DNA of 23,967 bases. It comes from an uncultured Prevotellaceae bacterium (GTDB lineage Bacteria > Bacteroidota > Bacteroidia > Bacteroidales > Muribaculaceae). The stretch lies in assembly GCA_947254205.1 (NCBI GenBank), contig CAMYCE010000027.1:1-23967 (forward strand). Reading direction: 5' to 3'. Shown piece by piece: positions 20,857 through 23,967 of the stretch. Positions within the stretch are counted from its first letter, which is position 1. Each line of letters starts with the position of its first letter. A program made the position numbers and the translations under genes. Below the pieces are notes generated by a model, which was given only the letters and a program-made list of their open reading frames with translations, was not told where the DNA came from and ran no database searches.

Positions 20857-22899
20857 TTATTTAACCTGCACACCGGGTTTCACTGCACCGGTGGGGCCTA
20901 TCACCACCAAGCGGCCATCGGCATCTTCGGCACTCAAAATCATGCCTTGGCTCTCGATGCCTTTGAAGTTGCGAGGGGGGAAGTTGGCGATAAAGCACAC
21001 TTGCTTGCCAATCAAGTCTTCGGGCCGGTAGTGCTTGGCAATGCCACTCACAATGGTGCGGCCGCCCAAGCCATCGTCGATTTTAAATTGCAGCAGTTTG
21101 TCGGCTTTCTTCACCTTGGCACATTCAACCACAGTGCCCACTCTGATGTCGAGTTTGCCAAAGTCGTCGATAGTGGCAGGGCCGGCAATGGCGCGAGGGG
21201 TGAAGTTGTTGACGATGTTTTCTTGCTTGATGCGTGCCAGCTTGGCGCGTTGTGCCTCAATCACGTCGTCTTCGATTTTCTCGAAGAGCAACACGGGCTT
21301 TTCAACATGAGCGCCAGCAGGCAAAATGTCGATGCGGCCCAGTTTGTCCCAGTTCACTTCGGGCATGCCCAGCAGGTCGCGCAACTTCTTGCTACTGAAG
21401 GGCAGGAAGGGCTCAAAGGCAATGGCAAGATTGGCGCATATTTGAATGGCGATGTTCATGATCGTTTCCACACGTTGCATGTCGGTCTTGGCAAGTTTCC
21501 AAGGCTCGGTGTCGGCAAGATATTTGTTGCCAATGCGTGCAAGAGTCATGGCATCTTTCAAGGCTTCGCGCAGGTGAAAATGCTCAATATTGTCGCTCAA
21601 TGTGCCTTTCACGGCTTCAATCTCGCCCAAGATTTGACGATCATAGTCGTTGAGCTCGTGGGCTGTGGGCACAATGCCATCAAAATACTTGTGAGTGAGC
21701 ACCAAAGCCCTGTTCACAAAGTTGCCATAAATGGCCACCAGCTCGCTATTGTTGCGTTGCTGGAAGTCGCTCCAAGTGAAGTCGTTGTCTTTGGTTTCGG
21801 GCGCATTGGCTGTGAGCACATAGCGCAACACGTCTTGCTTGCCCGGGAACTCTTCGAGATATTCGTTGAGCCAAATGGCCCAGTTGCGGCTGGTCGAGAT
21901 TTTGTCGCCTTCAAGGTTCAAGAACTCATTGGCAGGCACGTTTTCGGGCAACTGATAGCTACCCTCGGCCATGAGCATGGCAGGGAAGATGAGACAGTGA
22001 AACACGATGTTGTCTTTGCCAATGAAGTGAATGATGCGTGTGTCTTTGTCTTTCCAGTATTTTTCCCAATCGTTGGGCAACAGCTCTTGGGTGTTGCTGA
22101 TGTAGCCAATGGGCGCGTCAAACCACACATAGAGCACCTTGCCCTCAACTCCCTCAATGGGCACTTTGATGCCCCAGTCGAGGTCGCGCGTCACGGCGCG
22201 AGGTTGCAGGTGGTCGTCGAGCCACGATTTGCACTGGCCATACACGTTGGGTTTCCACTCTTTGTGATCTTCAAGAATCCACTTGCGCAGGGCTGGCTCC
22301 CACTTGTCGAGGGGCATATACCAGTGGGTGGTTTCCTTGAACACGGGCACATTGCCGGTGAGGGCACTCTTGGGGTTGATGAGGTCGGTGGCGTTGAGGC
22401 TGGTGCCACACGACTCGCACTGGTCGCCATAGGCATGGTCAAAGCCACAGTGGGGGCAAGTGCCTGTCACATAGCGGTCGGCAAGAAATTGCCCGGCTTT
22501 CTCGTCATAGAGTTGCTGACTGGTTTTTTCAAGAAATTCGCCTTTGTCATAGAGTTTTTTGAAAAACGCGCTGGCTGTCTTGCGATGGGTTTCAGATGTG
22601 GTGCGAGAATAAATGTCGAAAGAAATGCCCAAGCCCTCCATCGAGGTCTTGATGATGTTGTGATAGCGATCAACAATGTCTTGCGGTGTCACACCCTCGT
22701 TTTTGGCTTTGATGGTGATGGGCACACCGTGCTCGTCGCTACCGCCAATCATCACCACATCTTCGCCCTTGAGGCGCAGGTAGCGAGTGTAAATATCGGC
22801 AGGAACATATACGCCAGCCAAGTGGCCAATGTGCACAGGGCCGTTGGCATAGGGCAGGGCTGTCGTGACAAGCGTGCGTTTAAATTTCTTTTCTTCCAT
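20857..22899 (-). CDS. metG: Methionyl-tRNA synthetase
   Basis: A 680-aa class I synthetase that charges initiator and elongator tRNA-Met. HIGH is exact (VHIGHLAG, residues 23-26). KMSKS appears as KISTS (333-337). The zinc-binding knuckle has CPHC (149-152) and CESC (162-165). The C-terminal 100 residues (from about 578, DFGKLDIRVGT) are the EMAPII/Trbp111-like tRNA-binding domain, present in the long dimeric MetG form. The start is supported by the N-terminal KRTLVTTALPYANG. First gene of a probable metG-Cof-OMP operon. Confidence 0.98.
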   Translation of the reverse strand: MEEKKFKRTLVTTALPYANGPVHIGHLAGVYVPADIYTRYLRLKGEDVVMIGGSDEHGVPITIKAKNEGVTPQDIVDRYHNIIKTSMEGLGISFDIYSRTTSETHRKTASAFFKKLYDKGEFLEKTSQQLYDEKAGQFLADRYVTGTCPHCGFDHAYGDQCESCGTSLNATDLINPKSALTGNVPVFKETTHWYMPLDKWEPALRKWILEDHKEWKPNVYGQCKSWLDDHLQPRAVTRDLDWGIKVPIEGVEGKVLYVWFDAPIGYISNTQELLPNDWEKYWKDKDTRIIHFIGKDNIVFHCLIFPAMLMAEGSYQLPENVPANEFLNLEGDKISTSRNWAIWLNEYLEEFPGKQDVLRYVLTANAPETKDNDFTWSDFQQRNNSELVAIYGNFVNRALVLTHKYFDGIVPTAHELNDYDRQILGEIEAVKGTLSDNIEHFHLREALKDAMTLARIGNKYLADTEPWKLAKTDMQRVETIMNIAIQICANLAIAFEPFLPFSSKKLRDLLGMPEVNWDKLGRIDILPAGAHVEKPVLLFEKIEDDVIEAQRAKLARIKQENIVNNFTPRAIAGPATIDDFGKLDIRVGTVVECAKVKKADKLLQFKIDDGLGGRTIVSGIAKHYRPEDLIGKQVCFIANFPPRNFKGIESQGMILSAEDADGRLVVIGPTGAVKPGVQVK

Positions 22900-23259
22900 A
22901 GTTTATTGTCGTGTTGCGTTATGATTTTACTGTATTGTGATTGCAAAGTTACTAAAAGAATCTAAAACTATGATTCCCAAGCCACCATTTTTATTGCCAT
23001 CACCTTTTGCTTGATAGCAATGTGACGGTTAAAAGCCATAGTGTTGATAGCACACTTGCTCAAAAATCCAAAATAGTGGTGGTAAAAAAATAGCTTAAAT
23101 GTGATTTTTAGTGGTGTTGTTGGTGAATTTTGCTTTGAGTTATAGTGTTGTATATCAGTTTGTTGAGCGGTTTGGTGATGTGGCTTGATTTTATGTTGTG
23201 CATGATAATCTATTGTATATTAGGTGTTTAAATGCAATTGTGGTTGTGGGGGAAGAAGA
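22900..23259. other. Gene-free stretch upstream of metG
   Basis: Likely holds the metG promoter: TAACTTTG on the minus strand at 22951-22944 fits the -7 box, though no properly spaced TTTG was seen. A small hairpin TTGCT-TGAT-AGCAA lies at 23007-23020, and TTGATAGCA occurs twice (23011-23019 and 23044-23052). No gene recognised. Confidence 0.5.
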
Positions 23260-23835
23260 TTAACGCAGGGCTGGTGGAGTTTTGTTCCAGTGAGAAATAG
23301 TGTGCAAGGCTGCCGGGCTAAAGACATAGCTGCCGTCGAGAGGCTTCACGATGCATCGAGCCAGCTCAAGCGAGGGTGAGCTGTTTTTGGGTGTCGAGAA
23401 CAACTGCATGGTCGCCCCGTTGTTGATGATTGCAGGGCAGTGGCAACCGCCTTGAGTCCACTCGTTGAATTGGGCAAGGGCTGCAGGGGCGTCGGGCTGT
23501 AGAAATGTGGTGACACTTCGTTTCCATCCTTTGAGTTTCCACTCAACAGGGCGCACACAATGCCAGGGCATGGTGGCGGTGACCACGCCGTTGTCGCTCA
23601 TGGCCAGCCGACACATGCCTTTCACGTCGTCGACAGGGAGCCACTCGACAGGGGCGGTTTCGAGCAGGTGGGCATACCAGCAGCCCATTTCAAGCAAGAG
23701 CAGGCTGTCGACATCAACGCCATCTTCGCGCTCGATGGTGCAATCGCGGTGCATGGGTTGCAGGTGCATGATGAGTTTCCACAATTTGAGCATTTGAGGC
23801 TCCGAGAGTTTCATGAGTTGAGTTGTGCTTTCCAT
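23260..23835 (-). CDS. Unrecognised protein
   Basis: About 191 aa from the ATG at 23835. It begins MESTTQLMKLSEPQMLKLWK, then has a His/Met/Cys-rich region (MHLQPMHRDC), an acidic stretch EREDGVDVDSLLLLEMGCWYAHLL, and W-rich motifs (MPWHCVRPVEWKLKGWKRS). There is no signal peptide or membrane segment. An in-frame extension upstream to about 23889 is possible but unsupported. No family recognised; it looks like a cytoplasmic protein. The gene is isolated, with gene-free sequence separating it from metG. Confidence 0.65.
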   Translation of the reverse strand: MESTTQLMKLSEPQMLKLWKLIMHLQPMHRDCTIEREDGVDVDSLLLLEMGCWYAHLLETAPVEWLPVDDVKGMCRLAMSDNGVVTATMPWHCVRPVEWKLKGWKRSVTTFLQPDAPAALAQFNEWTQGGCHCPAIINNGATMQLFSTPKNSSPSLELARCIVKPLDGSYVFSPAALHTISHWNKTPPALR

Positions 23836-23865
23836 TTTGCTTTTTTTGAACACAAAATAAGCACA

Positions 23866-23897
23866 CAATCGCTCACCCTGCCACAGCAATCGCTCAC
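23866..23897. repeat. Operator-like direct repeat upstream of the unrecognised gene
   Basis: CAATCGCTCAC occurs at 23866-23876 and 23887-23897, spaced 21 bases (two helical turns), 31 bases upstream of the ATG at 23835. Phased repeats in a promoter position suggest a regulator site; it could also be chance, and part of it overlaps a possible longer reading frame. Confidence 0.35.
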
Positions 23898-23967
23898 AGT
23901 TGTGTGTGAAAAATACACGGCTCTTTCATTTGAAATTTAAACCAACACATAACGCCCTTACCCGATT

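Noticed and set aside
20776..22965. Very long plus-strand open frame (over 700 codons) opposite metG
   Set aside because: Antisense to a certain metG gene; length is explained by the codon bias of the sense strand.

Overview
The window looks like chromosome from a member of the order Bacteroidales (a Prevotellaceae- or Muribaculaceae-like gut species is my inference). It carries NigD-like and Ig-like lipoproteins, an ECF sigma factor overlapping a TM-anchored barrel protein, a Wzi-type outer-membrane protein and a glsA/glsB-type glycine-lipid acyltransferase pair. Promoters follow the Bacteroidetes TTTG / TAnnTTTG pattern, and starts lack clear Shine-Dalgarno sites.

Layout. 1-422: gene-free, packed with direct and inverted repeats. 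423-3786 (+): NigD-like lipoprotein, lipoprotein with two Ig-like repeats, a strong 61-nt hairpin, then an ECF sigma factor overlapping a protein with an anti-sigma-like N-terminus and a C-terminal beta-barrel. 3787-9690: accessory island with a decayed IS4-type transposase, then a tightly coupled (+) operon of mcrB, mcrC, an unrecognised 233-aa gene and a radical SAM gene cut short at 109 codons. The island ends at paired TTGGGAACA repeats and a terminator beside tRNA-Leu(CAA). 9696-11281 (-): tRNA-Leu, tRNA-Gln and tyrS. 11373-15169 (-): four-gene operon read as glsA, glsB, Wzi-type barrel, small lipoprotein. 15300-16775 (+): polytopic membrane protein. 16895-18432 (-): pyrH and a membrane-anchored TPR protein. 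18621-19340 (+): TPR lipoprotein. 19359-22899 (-): metG, Cof-type HAD phosphatase and a small outer-membrane protein with a frameshift. 23260-23835 (-): unrecognised protein.

The most interesting part is the McrBC island. McrB carries a PUA/EVE-like insert inside its AAA+ module. McrC keeps its PD-(D/E)xK nuclease residues. The next two genes are spaced as one transcription unit with mcrBC, so this may be an extended McrBC-type defence operon whose last gene was broken by recombination next to the tRNA. The rest is housekeeping (translation, UMP phosphorylation) and envelope functions (glycine lipids, outer-membrane proteins, lipoproteins).

Limits: everything was read by eye. No database search, folding or profile comparison was run, so family names rest on recognised motifs and gene lengths.
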